Shown one piece after another: positions 1 to 7,585 of a stretch of 22,143 nt of DNA; position 1 is the first letter of the stretch; each line of letters opens with the position of its first letter. Source of the DNA: an uncultured Actinomyces sp. GTDB lineage: Bacteria > Actinomycetota > Actinomycetes > Actinomycetales > Actinomycetaceae. The translations under genes were made by a program, and so were the position numbers. Below the pieces are notes generated by a model. It was given only the letters and a program-made list of their open reading frames with translations. It had not been told where the DNA came from and did no database searches. Location: assembly GCA_937926195.1 (NCBI GenBank), contig CALEXZ010000074.1, positions 1 through 22,143 on the forward strand, in the 5' to 3' direction.

Positions 1-1431
1 CCCAAGGGCAAGCTCGACCTCATGTGGACCGCGGACTTCCGCAACACCTCCACCACGCTGCACTCCGACGTCGTGCTGCCCGCCGCGACCTGGTACGAGA
101 AGTACGACCTGTCGACGACGGACATGCACCCCTTCATCCACTCCTTCAACATGGCGATCAACCCGCCGTGGGAGGCGCGCAGCGACTTCGACATCTACCA
201 GCAGCTGGCCCGGATGGTCTCCGAGTGGGCCCCGCGCTACCTGGGCACCCAGACGGACGTCGTGGCCGCCCCGCTCAACCACGACACCCCCGACGCGCTG
301 ACCATGGCGCACGGGGACGTGTCCGCCATGCCCAACGACTGGATCCCGGGCGTGACCATGCCCAAGCTCGTCCCCGTCGAGCGCGACTACACGCAGATCC
401 TCAACAAGTTCAACGCCCTGGGCCCGCTGGTCGAGAAGCTCGGCCTGCCCACCAAGGGCATCGCCCTCGTGCCCGACAAGGAGATGGCGCGCCTGGCGGC
501 CGCCCACGGCACCGGCGTCGGCGCCGCCGAGGGCCGCCCGCTGGTGGACACGCCCATCCGCGCCGGCGACGGCGTCATGCACATGTCCGGCGCGACCAAC
601 GGACGCGTGGCCACCGAGGGGTGGCGCACGCTGTCCAAGCGCACCGGCACCGAGCTCGTCGAGCTCAGCCAGGAGGAGGCGGGCAAGCTCATCACCTTCG
701 CCGACACGCAGGTCAAGCCGCAGCCGGTCATCACCACCCCCGAGTGGTCCGGCTCCGAGCACGGCGGACGGCGCTACAGCGCCTTCGTTGTCAACGTCGA
801 GCACGCCAAGCCCTGGCACACGCTCACCGGCCGCATGCACTACTACCTCGACCACGACTGGATGCGTGACATGGGTGAGTGCCTGCCCCTGTTCCGCCCG
901 CCGCTGGACTTCGCCAGCCTCTACGGCGAGGCCGCCCCCGGCACCGTGTCGACGACGCCCTCGGGCGAGGTCCAGGTGGCGGTGCGCTACCTGACGGCGC
1001 ACAACAAGTGGGCGATCCACTCCCAGTACTACGACAACCTCCACATGCTCACGCTGGGCCGAGGCGGTCAGACGGTGTGGATGAGCCCCGCCGACGCCGA
1101 GAAGATCGGCGTGCGCGACAACGAGTGGATCGAGGCCACCAACCGCAACGGCATCGTGGCGGCCCGCGCCGTCGTCTCCCACCGCATTCCCGAGGGCATG
1201 GTCTTCATGCACCACGCCCAGGAGCGCACCATGAACACGCCGTTGACCGAGGGCTCGGGGCGTCGTGGCGGCACCCACAACTCGATGACCCGCATCGTGC
1301 TCAAGCCCAGCCACTTCGCAGGCGGCTACGCCCAGCTGTCCTACGCCTTCAACTACATCGGCCCCACCGGCAACAACCGCGACGAGGTCACCCTCATCCG
1401 TCGTCGCACCAACCAGGAGGTGACCTTCTGA
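1..1431 (+). CDS. narG: Respiratory nitrate reductase alpha subunit NarG, C-terminal part (5' end outside window)
   Basis: The frame is open from base 1, so the gene begins before the window; 476 C-terminal residues are visible out of roughly 1,200 usual for NarG. Recognisable NarG stretches are LPAATWYEKYDLSTTDMHPF near the start, the TGRMHYYLDHDWM segment and the C-terminal FNYIGPTGNNRDEV. NarG is the molybdo-bis-MGD catalytic subunit that reduces nitrate to nitrite on the cytoplasmic face of the membrane, taking electrons from NarH. The N-terminal FeS site and the molybdenum-ligand region are not in the window, so catalytic integrity cannot be judged. The TGA stop shares one base with the narH ATG (TGATG at 1429-1433), implying coupled translation. 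Methionines inside the window are internal and should not be taken as starts. Confidence 0.97.
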   Translation, partial: PKGKLDLMWTADFRNTSTTLHSDVVLPAATWYEKYDLSTTDMHPFIHSFNMAINPPWEARSDFDIYQQLARMVSEWAPRYLGTQTDVVAAPLNHDTPDALTMAHGDVSAMPNDWIPGVTMPKLVPVERDYTQILNKFNALGPLVEKLGLPTKGIALVPDKEMARLAAAHGTGVGAAEGRPLVDTPIRAGDGVMHMSGATNGRVATEGWRTLSKRTGTELVELSQEEAGKLITFADTQVKPQPVITTPEWSGSEHGGRRYSAFVVNVEHAKPWHTLTGRMHYYLDHDWMRDMGECLPLFRPPLDFASLYGEAAPGTVSTTPSGEVQVAVRYLTAHNKWAIHSQYYDNLHMLTLGRGGQTVWMSPADAEKIGVRDNEWIEATNRNGIVAARAVVSHRIPEGMVFMHHAQERTMNTPLTEGSGRRGGTHNSMTRIVLKPSHFAGGYAQLSYAFNYIGPTGNNRDEVTLIRRRTNQEVTF

Positions 1432-2996
1432 TGAAGGTGATGGCCCAGATCGCGATGGTCATGAACCTCGACAAGTGCATCGGCTGCCACACGTGCTCGG
1501 TCACCTGCAAGCAGGCGTGGACCAACCGCGAGGGCACCGAGTACATGTGGTTCAACAACGTCGAGACCCGTCCCGGCGTCGGCTACCCCAAGGGCTGGGA
1601 GGACCAGGAGCGGTGGAAGGGCGGCTGGACGCGCACCGCCAGCGGCCGCCTCGTGCCCCGCTCGGGCGGGCGCCTGCGCCGCCTGGCCCAGCTGTTCGCC
1701 AACCCGGACATGCCCACGGTCGAGGACTACTACGAGCCGTGGACCTACGAGTACGACAAGCTCCTGTCCGCCCCCAAGGACTCCCCCGCCCTGCCGGTTG
1801 CGCGCGCCAAGAGCCAGCTGACGGGCGAGTACATGCCCACCATCGAGTGGGGACCCAACTGGGACGACGACCTGGGCGGCTCCACCGAGATCCTCCAGGA
1901 CGACCCGGTCCTCAAGGCCATGGGACGCAAGGTCGAGGCGAGCATCGACAAGACCTTCATGTTCTACCTGCCGCGCATCTGCGAGCACTGCCTCAACCCG
2001 ACCTGCGTGTCCGCCTGCCCCTCGGGCGCGATGTACAAGCGCACCGAGGACGGCATCGTGCTCGTCGACCAGGACGCCTGCCGCGGCTGGCGCATGTGCG
2101 TGAGCGCCTGCCCCTACAAGAAGGTCTACTTCAACCACTCCACCGGCAAGGCTGAGAAGTGCACCCTGTGCTACCCGCGCCTGGAGGCGGGCCTGCCGAC
2201 CGTCTGCTCCGAGACCTGCGTGGGGCGCCTGCGCTACCTCGGTGTCATCCTCTACGACGCCGACCGCGTCTCCCAGGCGGCCGCCACCGAGGACCCGCAG
2301 GACCTGTACATGGCCCAGCGTGAGATCCTCCTGGACCCGCGCGACCCGCAGGTCGTGGCCGCCGCCCGCGCCGAGGGCGTGCCCGAGTCCTGGATCACGG
2401 CCGCCCAGGACTCTCCCGTGTGGGACCTCATCTCCACCTACGAGGTGGCCCTGCCCCTGCACCCCGAGTACCGGACGATGCCGATGGTCTGGTACATCCC
2501 GCCGCTGTCGCCGGTCGTCGACGAGGTCGCGGCCGCCGGCCTGGACGGGGAGGACCACAAGGTCCTGCTCACCGCCGTGTCCGAGATGCGCATCCCCCTG
2601 GAGTACCTGGCGACCCTGTTCACCGCCGGTGACACGAACCCGGTGGAGAAGGTCCTGCGCCGCCTGGCGGCGATGCGCTCGCACATGCGCGAGGTGCGTC
2701 TGGGCCGAGTGCCCGACGCGAGCATCGCCGGCGCCGTCGGCATGGACGGCGAGCAGATGGAGAAGATGTACCGCCTGCTGGCCATCGCCAAGTACGACGA
2801 CCGCTACGTCATCCCCACGGCCACCCCGGAGGTGCCGCGCGGCATGACCGCCATGGGTGAGGACGTGCGCACCCTGCTGGGCATGGGCGCCCCCGAGGCC
2901 TGCGGCTCCGCCGCCGCGGCCAGCGGCTCCGTCGCCCTGCCGATGCCGCGGGTGCGCCGCGAGAGCGTCCCCGCGCCCGGCCCCGCCGGACGCTGA
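1431..2996 (+). CDS. narH: Respiratory nitrate reductase beta subunit NarH (iron-sulfur)
   Basis: This 521-residue protein carries the electron-transfer FeS clusters that link the NarI hemes to NarG. Four cysteine groups are visible. The first is C16/C19/C22/C26 (CIGCHTCSVTC). The second is CEHCLNPTCVSACP. The third is C217-R-G-W220-R-M-C223 followed by CP, and the fourth is CTLCYPRLEAGLPTVCSETC. Trp at position 220 in place of a cysteine is the known NarH signature for a [3Fe-4S] cluster. The open frame extends back into narG, but ATG 1431 gives the standard N-terminus MKVMAQIAMVMNLDKC and overlaps the narG stop. The C-terminal region from about residue 480 is a variable Ala/Pro-rich tail. 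An 18-bp gap separates it from narJ. Confidence 0.97.
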   Translation: MKVMAQIAMVMNLDKCIGCHTCSVTCKQAWTNREGTEYMWFNNVETRPGVGYPKGWEDQERWKGGWTRTASGRLVPRSGGRLRRLAQLFANPDMPTVEDYYEPWTYEYDKLLSAPKDSPALPVARAKSQLTGEYMPTIEWGPNWDDDLGGSTEILQDDPVLKAMGRKVEASIDKTFMFYLPRICEHCLNPTCVSACPSGAMYKRTEDGIVLVDQDACRGWRMCVSACPYKKVYFNHSTGKAEKCTLCYPRLEAGLPTVCSETCVGRLRYLGVILYDADRVSQAAATEDPQDLYMAQREILLDPRDPQVVAAARAEGVPESWITAAQDSPVWDLISTYEVALPLHPEYRTMPMVWYIPPLSPVVDEVAAAGLDGEDHKVLLTAVSEMRIPLEYLATLFTAGDTNPVEKVLRRLAAMRSHMREVRLGRVPDASIAGAVGMDGEQMEKMYRLLAIAKYDDRYVIPTATPEVPRGMTAMGEDVRTLLGMGAPEACGSAAAASGSVALPMPRVRRESVPAPGPAGR

Positions 2997-3014
2997 GCCG
3001 ACAGCGAGGCACGC

Positions 3015-3764
3015 ATGACTACCTTCGTCAGAGCACCCCGGGCGGCGACACCGCTGGAGCCCGTCACCCCCGTCGAGGTGACGGCGCCCCAGCGCGCCAC
3101 CGCCCACATGGTGGCCTCTCTGCTGCTGGACTACCCGGCCGAGGACGGCTTCGACGCCCGCTTGGACGCCTGCGCCGCCGCGCTGGCCACCGAGGGTGAC
3201 GCGCTGCCGCCCGAGCCCGTGGCCGCAGCCCTGCGCAGCTTCATCGCCGTCGCCCGCGAGCGCGGGCAGCGGGCGATGGCCGAGCACTACGTCCGGCTCT
3301 TCGACCAGCGGCGCCGCTGCTGCCTGTACCTGACCTACTACGCGGTGGGCGACACACGCCACCGCGGAGCCGCGATCCTGGCCTTCAAGCAGGCGCTGGC
3401 CGCCGCCGGCTACGAGATGACCGAGGACGAGCTGCCCGACTACTTGCCGGTGGTCCTGGAGCTCAGCGCCCGCAGCGGTGACGAGGTCGCCGCCGCGCTG
3501 CTGTCCTCGCACCGCGAGGGCATCGAGGTCCTGCGGGCCGCGCTCGTCGACGCCTCCAGCCCCTACGCCGAGCTCGTCGAGGCCGTCTCGATGACGCTGC
3601 CGCCCATCGACGAGGCGACGGCGCAGCGCATCCGGGCGCTCGTGTCCGCCGGACCGCCCACGGAGACCGTCGGGGTCACCCAGACCCTGCCCTTCCCCTC
3701 CACCCCCGTCACCCGCCTCCCGGGCATGCCCGCCTGGGACATGAGCCAGGAGAGCCGTCCATGA
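3015..3764 (+). CDS. narJ: Nitrate reductase molybdenum cofactor assembly chaperone NarJ (delta subunit)
   Basis: This 249-residue protein of the TorD/NarJ chaperone superfamily binds apo-NarG, guides cofactor insertion and controls membrane attachment of the NarGH dimer; it is not part of the final enzyme. The family core is visible: ASLLLDYP near the start, then AEHYVRLFDQRRRCCLYLTY, the following YAVGDTRHRG, and DYLPVVLEL. The doubled Cys in RRRCCLYLTYY is a small variation on the usual single Cys. The start at ATG 3015 follows the narH stop by 18 bp, with a modest purine-rich stretch (gcgagg) upstream. The stop overlaps the narI start by four bases (ATGA at 3761-3764). The C-terminal 50 residues are Pro/Thr-rich and less conserved. 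Confidence 0.95.
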   Translation: MTTFVRAPRAATPLEPVTPVEVTAPQRATAHMVASLLLDYPAEDGFDARLDACAAALATEGDALPPEPVAAALRSFIAVARERGQRAMAEHYVRLFDQRRRCCLYLTYYAVGDTRHRGAAILAFKQALAAAGYEMTEDELPDYLPVVLELSARSGDEVAAALLSSHREGIEVLRAALVDASSPYAELVEAVSMTLPPIDEATAQRIRALVSAGPPTETVGVTQTLPFPSTPVTRLPGMPAWDMSQESRP

Positions 3765-4552
3765 GCACCTTCGAGTCCGCGGTCGTGTGGACCGCCCTGC
3801 CCTACGTCTGCTTCCTGCTGCTCGTCGTCGGGCTCGTGTGGCGCTACCGGACGGACCAGTTCGGGTGGACGAGCCGCTCCTCGCAGTGGAACGAGCGGGC
3901 CATCCTCCGGTGGGCCTCGCCGCTGTTCCACTTCGGCATCCTCTTCGTGGCGATGGGCCACCTCATGGGCCTCGTGCTGCCCAAGTCGTGGACCGTGGCG
4001 ATGGGCGTGCCGGAGCACGTCTACCACCTCGTGGCGGTCATCCCCGGCACGATCGCGGGCCTCATGACGGTCGTGGGCCTGGCCGCCCTCCTCTACCGTC
4101 GCATCGTCGTCAAGTCGGTGCGCCTGGCGACGACGAGGAACGACATGGTCATGTACGTGCTGCTGCTCGTGCCGATCCTGCTGGGCTTCGCGGCGACCGT
4201 GACGACCCAGCTCTTCGGCGGTGCCGAGGGCTACGACTACCGCGAGACCATCAGCCCCTGGTTCCGCTCGATCTTCCTGCTCAACCCGCAGGCCGAGCTC
4301 ATGGCCGAGGTGCCGATGGTCTTCAAGCTGCACATCGTGGCGGGTCTGCTGCTCTTCGCGATCTGGCCCTTCACCCGCCTCGTGCACGCGGTGAGCATGC
4401 CCGTGGGCTACACGACGCGGCCCTACGTCGTCTACCGCTCGCGGGAGGGGGCGACCTCCACCGTGGCGCCGCGCCGCGGCTGGCAGCCGGTGCACACGCA
4501 GGGGACGGGCAACGTCGGGGCGGATGACCTCACCCCCTCGCACGGCGCCTGA
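3761..4552 (+). CDS. narI: Respiratory nitrate reductase gamma subunit NarI (cytochrome b)
   Basis: This 263-residue integral membrane protein oxidises quinol and passes electrons through two b hemes to NarH. Five hydrophobic segments are apparent. The heme-ligand histidines fall where the family places them: H57 and H67 in the second segment (LFHFGILFVAMGHLMG), H191 in the fourth (FKLHIVAG) and H209 in the fifth (RLVHAVS). The E. coli protein is about 225 residues, so this one has a polar C-terminal tail of roughly 35 residues, from about SREGATS onward. It overlaps narJ by four bases and ends the nar operon as seen here. The following gap holds two stem-loops before modA. Confidence 0.96.
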   Translation: MSTFESAVVWTALPYVCFLLLVVGLVWRYRTDQFGWTSRSSQWNERAILRWASPLFHFGILFVAMGHLMGLVLPKSWTVAMGVPEHVYHLVAVIPGTIAGLMTVVGLAALLYRRIVVKSVRLATTRNDMVMYVLLLVPILLGFAATVTTQLFGGAEGYDYRETISPWFRSIFLLNPQAELMAEVPMVFKLHIVAGLLLFAIWPFTRLVHAVSMPVGYTTRPYVVYRSREGATSTVAPRRGWQPVHTQGTGNVGADDLTPSHGA

Positions 4553-4575
4553 TCGGGGTCGGGGGCGACGCGCTG

Positions 4576-4588
4576 CCGATAGCATCGG
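4576..4588 (+). promoter_or_regulatory. Candidate -10 element (TAGCAT) within a small dyad upstream of modA
   Basis: TAGCAT at 4580-4585 fits the actinobacterial TANNNT -10 pattern and sits inside the dyad ccgat-agc-atcgg. I see no convincing -35 hexamer 16-18 bases upstream. The decamer TAGCATCGGC recurs at 9982-9991 in front of the methyltransferase gene. If used, transcription would start near 4592 and read through the stem-loops into modA. Confidence 0.3.
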
Positions 4589-4595
4589 CCGTGGC

Positions 4596-4651
4596 GCCGT
4601 CGTGCCCGTGGGCCGCACGGGAGGACGACGGCACCCGGGGGGCCTCCCCCG
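4596..4651 (+). terminator. Two consecutive GC-rich stem-loops between narI and modA
   Basis: The first stem pairs 4596-4603 (gccgtcgt) with 4625-4632 (acgacggc). After a small asymmetric bulge it pairs 4605-4610 (cccgtg) with 4616-4621 (cacggg), leaving loop ggccg; that is 14 pairs in all. The second stem pairs 4636-4641 with 4646-4651 around a four-base loop. No T-run follows, as is common for actinobacterial terminators. They could terminate nar transcription, partly attenuate it before mod, or act as a 5' leader of a mod transcript. The sequence does not decide between these. Confidence 0.5.
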
Positions 4652-4709
4652 TGGGGCGGGAGCCTGACGGAGGAGGCCTCGCAATCGCCACGACCCCGAA
4701 AGGAACACC

Positions 4710-5531
4710 ATGCGCCTGTCGCGCCGCGTCACACTGACCACACTCGCCCTCGTCTCCTGCCTCACGCTCGCCGCATGCGGTTCCTCGGCGTCGGACACCT
4801 CCACCGCGCCGGCCTCCGGCGCGGCTGCGAGCGCCACGTCCTCTGAGGCCGCGGTCTCCGGCGAGATCACCGTCTTCGCCGCCGCCTCCCTCCAGAAGGC
4901 CTACGAGGAGATCGCCCAGGCCTTCACCGAGGCCCACCCGGAGGCCTCCGTCTCCTTCGACTTCCAGGGCTCGCAGGACCTCGTCGCGGCCCTGGACCAG
5001 GGCTCGACCGCCGACGTCCTGGCCACCGCGAACAACTCCACCATGCAGGACGCCGTCGACAAGGACCTGGTGGGCAAGCCGACGGAGTTCGCCACCAACG
5101 TCCTGACCCTCATCGTCCCGGCCGGCAACCCGGCCGGGGTGACGGGTCTCGACTCCTCGCTCGACAATGCCGACCTCGTCATCTGCGCCGTCGCGGTCCC
5201 CTGCGGTGAGGCGACGGCGAAGCTCGCCGACGAGCTGGGCGTCACCCTGCACCCGGTCTCCGAGGAGCAGAAGGTCACCGACGTACGCGGCAAGGTCGAG
5301 TCCGGTGAGGCCGACGCCGGCATCGTCTACACGACCGACGCGGCTGCCGCCGGCAGCGCCGTCGAGCAGATCACGCTGCCAACCAACTCCGTGATGAACC
5401 ACTACCCGATCGCGGTGACCAGCAGCTCGACGAACGCCGCCACAGCCCAGGCCTTCGTCGACTTCGTCCTGTCCGACGCCGGCCAGGACATCCTCGCCTC
5501 CTACGGCTTCGGCGCCCCCGCAGCCAAGTGA
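4710..5531 (+). CDS. modA: Molybdate ABC transporter substrate-binding lipoprotein ModA
   Basis: This 273-residue protein captures molybdate outside the membrane and delivers it to ModBC. It has an arginine-containing signal peptide with lipobox LAAC (residues 20-23), so C23 should be lipidated. A Ser/Thr/Ala-rich linker follows. The mature domain starts near residue 50 with EITVFAAASLQKAYEEI, a ModA hallmark (serine next to the AA-S oxyanion contact). Other ModA landmarks are SFDFQGSQDLVAAL, GSTADVLATA and the C-terminal AQAFVDFVLSDAGQ. Start ATG 4710 is preceded by a GAAAGGA Shine-Dalgarno sequence ending about nine bases upstream. The stop overlaps the next start (GTGA at 5528-5531). It is the first gene of a mod-moeB operon just downstream of nitrate reductase. 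Confidence 0.94.
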   Translation: MRLSRRVTLTTLALVSCLTLAACGSSASDTSTAPASGAAASATSSEAAVSGEITVFAAASLQKAYEEIAQAFTEAHPEASVSFDFQGSQDLVAALDQGSTADVLATANNSTMQDAVDKDLVGKPTEFATNVLTLIVPAGNPAGVTGLDSSLDNADLVICAVAVPCGEATAKLADELGVTLHPVSEEQKVTDVRGKVESGEADAGIVYTTDAAAAGSAVEQITLPTNSVMNHYPIAVTSSSTNAATAQAFVDFVLSDAGQDILASYGFGAPAAK

Positions 5532-7585
5532 GCGGCCTGCGCAGCCGCGCCGTCCGCAGCCCGCTGCCCGCCCCGGTCCTCCTGCTGGGGGTCCTGGGCG
5601 CGGCAGCGCTGCTGCTGCCCTTCGTCGGGCTCGGCACGCGCGTGGCGTGGGCCGACGTGCCCACACTGCTCGCCTCCGGCCCCGCGCGCACGGCGCTGGG
5701 CCTGTCCCTGCGCACCTGTGTCCTCGCCACGCTCATCTCCGTGGGGCTCGGGGTGCCGCTGGCCCTGCTGCTGGCCCGCCGGTGGCCCGGAGTGAGGGCC
5801 GCGCGCGTCCTGGCGGTGCTGCCGATGACGATGCCGCCGGTGGTCGCGGGTATCGCCCTGCTGTCGACGCTGGGCAAGCGGGGCCTGTTCGGCCCCGCCC
5901 TGGAGGCCGCGGGAATGCGGGTCTCCTTCACGACGACGGCCGTCGTCCTCGCCCAGGTCTTCGTCTCCATGCCCTACCTCGTCGTCACCCTGGAGGCGGC
6001 GCTGCGCAGCCGGGACACGCAGGCCGAGACGGTGGCCCGCACGCTCGGAGCCGGGCCGTGGACGGTCCTGTCCCGGGTGACGCTGCCGCTCGTGGCCCCG
6101 GCCCTCGCCCGGGGCACGGCGCTGGCGCTGGGCCGCAGCCTCGGCGAGTTCGGGGCCACCATCGCCTTCGCCGGCTCGAAGGAAGGGGTCACGCGCACCA
6201 TGCCGTTGGCCATCTACCTCGAGCGTGAGAACGACACGGCGACGTCCCTGGCCCTGGCGGTGCTCCTCATCGCCCTGTCCTTCCTCGTCGTGGGGGCCAC
6301 GAACGTGCCCTGGTCGCAGCTGCGGCGGCCCGTCGTCGAGGCCCCGGCCGCTGGGCCCACCGTCCCCGCCACCGGCGACCTCCCTGCTTCGTCCGACCCC
6401 TGTGGCTCCTGCGCCCCGCCGGCCGGTCCCCCCGGCACCGCCCGCGGCGCCGGGCGCGCGGTCCGCGTCTCCTTCTCCTCGGCGGTGCGCGGCGTCGCCG
6501 TCGACCTGGAGGTCGCCGCGGGCCGCACGGTCGCTCTCGTCGGCCCCAACGGCTCGGGCAAGTCCACCGTCTGTGCTGTCCTCGCCGGGCTCCTGGACGC
6601 CGACGGCGGCCAGGTGAGCGTCGGTGAGCGGCTGGTCGACGGCGGCACCCGCGGGTCCGTCTTCCTGCCGGCCGGACGCCGCGAGGTGGCGCTGCTGTCG
6701 CAGTCCCCGGGCGTCTTCACCCACATGAGCGTGCTCGACAACGTCGCCTTCGGGCCGCGCTGCCGGGGCCTGGGGCGTGCGGCTGCCCGTGAGCGCGCCC
6801 GCGCCGAGCTCGCCGCCGTCGGTGCCGAGCACCTGGCGCAGCGCCACGGCTCCCAGCTCTCCGGCGGTCAGGCGGCCCGGGTCGCCCTCGCCCGGGCGCT
6901 GGCCACCGACCCGGCGGTCCTCGTTCTCGACGAGCCCATGGCGGCCCTGGACGTCACCGCCCGACAGGACATGCGCAGGCTCGTCGCCCAGCGGGTGGAC
7001 GAGCGGGGCCTGACCCTCCTGCTGGTGACGCACGACGTCCTGGACCTCACGGCCCTGGCCGACGAGGTCATCGTCCTCGACTCCGGACGCGTCACCGAGT
7101 CCGGGTCCACCACCCGGGTCCTGGCCTCCCCCGCCTCCTCCTTCATGGCGCACCTGACCGGCACCGCGGTCCTCACCGGCACGCTCGACGGCCGGGCCAG
7201 CGCCCCGGGCCTGCTCCTGGCGGACGGCACCCGCGTCGCCGGACGCCCCGACGAGGACTGGGCGGGAGCGGGCCGGGTGGGCCTGGCCCTCGTGCCTCCC
7301 GACGCCGTCGCCCTCTACCCTGCGCAGGGCGGCGGGGAGGGATCGCCGCGCAACACGCTGCCCGTGACGGTCACCGCCCTGGAGCGTGCGGGATCCCTCG
7401 TCCAGGTGCGCCTGGTCCTGGCCGACGGGCAGTGCCTGTCCGCCGTCGTCACCGCGGGCGCCGTCGCCGACCTGGCCCTGGAGCCGGGCGCCGCGGCCAC
7501 CTGCGTCATCAAGGCCGTCCAGGTGCGGCTGCTCGCCTCACACGAGATGGCCGGGGTCCCTTCCACCAGCGAGGAGCAGTCATGA
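5528..7585 (+). CDS. modBC: Fused molybdate ABC transporter permease and ATP-binding protein (ModB-ModC)
   Basis: This single 685-residue chain combines the two remaining transporter parts. Residues about 1-255 are a ModB permease with several membrane segments and the cytoplasmic coupling loop (RTLGAGPWTVLSRVTLP, about 170-187) that contacts the ATPase. A Pro/Ser/Gly-rich linker (about 260-310, with a CGSC) joins it to ModC. ModC shows Walker A G339-PNGSGKST-347, signature LSGGQ at 444-448, Walker B VLVLDEP with D468/E469, and switch His in LLVTHD. The last 80 residues or so resemble a molybdate-binding Mop/TOBE domain. The GTG start at 5528 overlaps the modA stop. The next gene overlaps by four bases (ATGA at 7582-7585). 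E. coli has separate modB and modC genes; fused forms are known elsewhere. Confidence 0.9.
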   Translation: MSGLRSRAVRSPLPAPVLLLGVLGAAALLLPFVGLGTRVAWADVPTLLASGPARTALGLSLRTCVLATLISVGLGVPLALLLARRWPGVRAARVLAVLPMTMPPVVAGIALLSTLGKRGLFGPALEAAGMRVSFTTTAVVLAQVFVSMPYLVVTLEAALRSRDTQAETVARTLGAGPWTVLSRVTLPLVAPALARGTALALGRSLGEFGATIAFAGSKEGVTRTMPLAIYLERENDTATSLALAVLLIALSFLVVGATNVPWSQLRRPVVEAPAAGPTVPATGDLPASSDPCGSCAPPAGPPGTARGAGRAVRVSFSSAVRGVAVDLEVAAGRTVALVGPNGSGKSTVCAVLAGLLDADGGQVSVGERLVDGGTRGSVFLPAGRREVALLSQSPGVFTHMSVLDNVAFGPRCRGLGRAAARERARAELAAVGAEHLAQRHGSQLSGGQAARVALARALATDPAVLVLDEPMAALDVTARQDMRRLVAQRVDERGLTLLLVTHDVLDLTALADEVIVLDSGRVTESGSTTRVLASPASSFMAHLTGTAVLTGTLDGRASAPGLLLADGTRVAGRPDEDWAGAGRVGLALVPPDAVALYPAQGGGEGSPRNTLPVTVTALERAGSLVQVRLVLADGQCLSAVVTAGAVADLALEPGAAATCVIKAVQVRLLASHEMAGVPSTSEEQS

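Noticed and set aside
1353..3512. Long minus-strand open frame (719 codons) across narH and narJ
   Set aside because: It lies antisense to two clear genes and has low-complexity Gly/Ala/Val/His-rich composition typical of GC-rich shadow frames.
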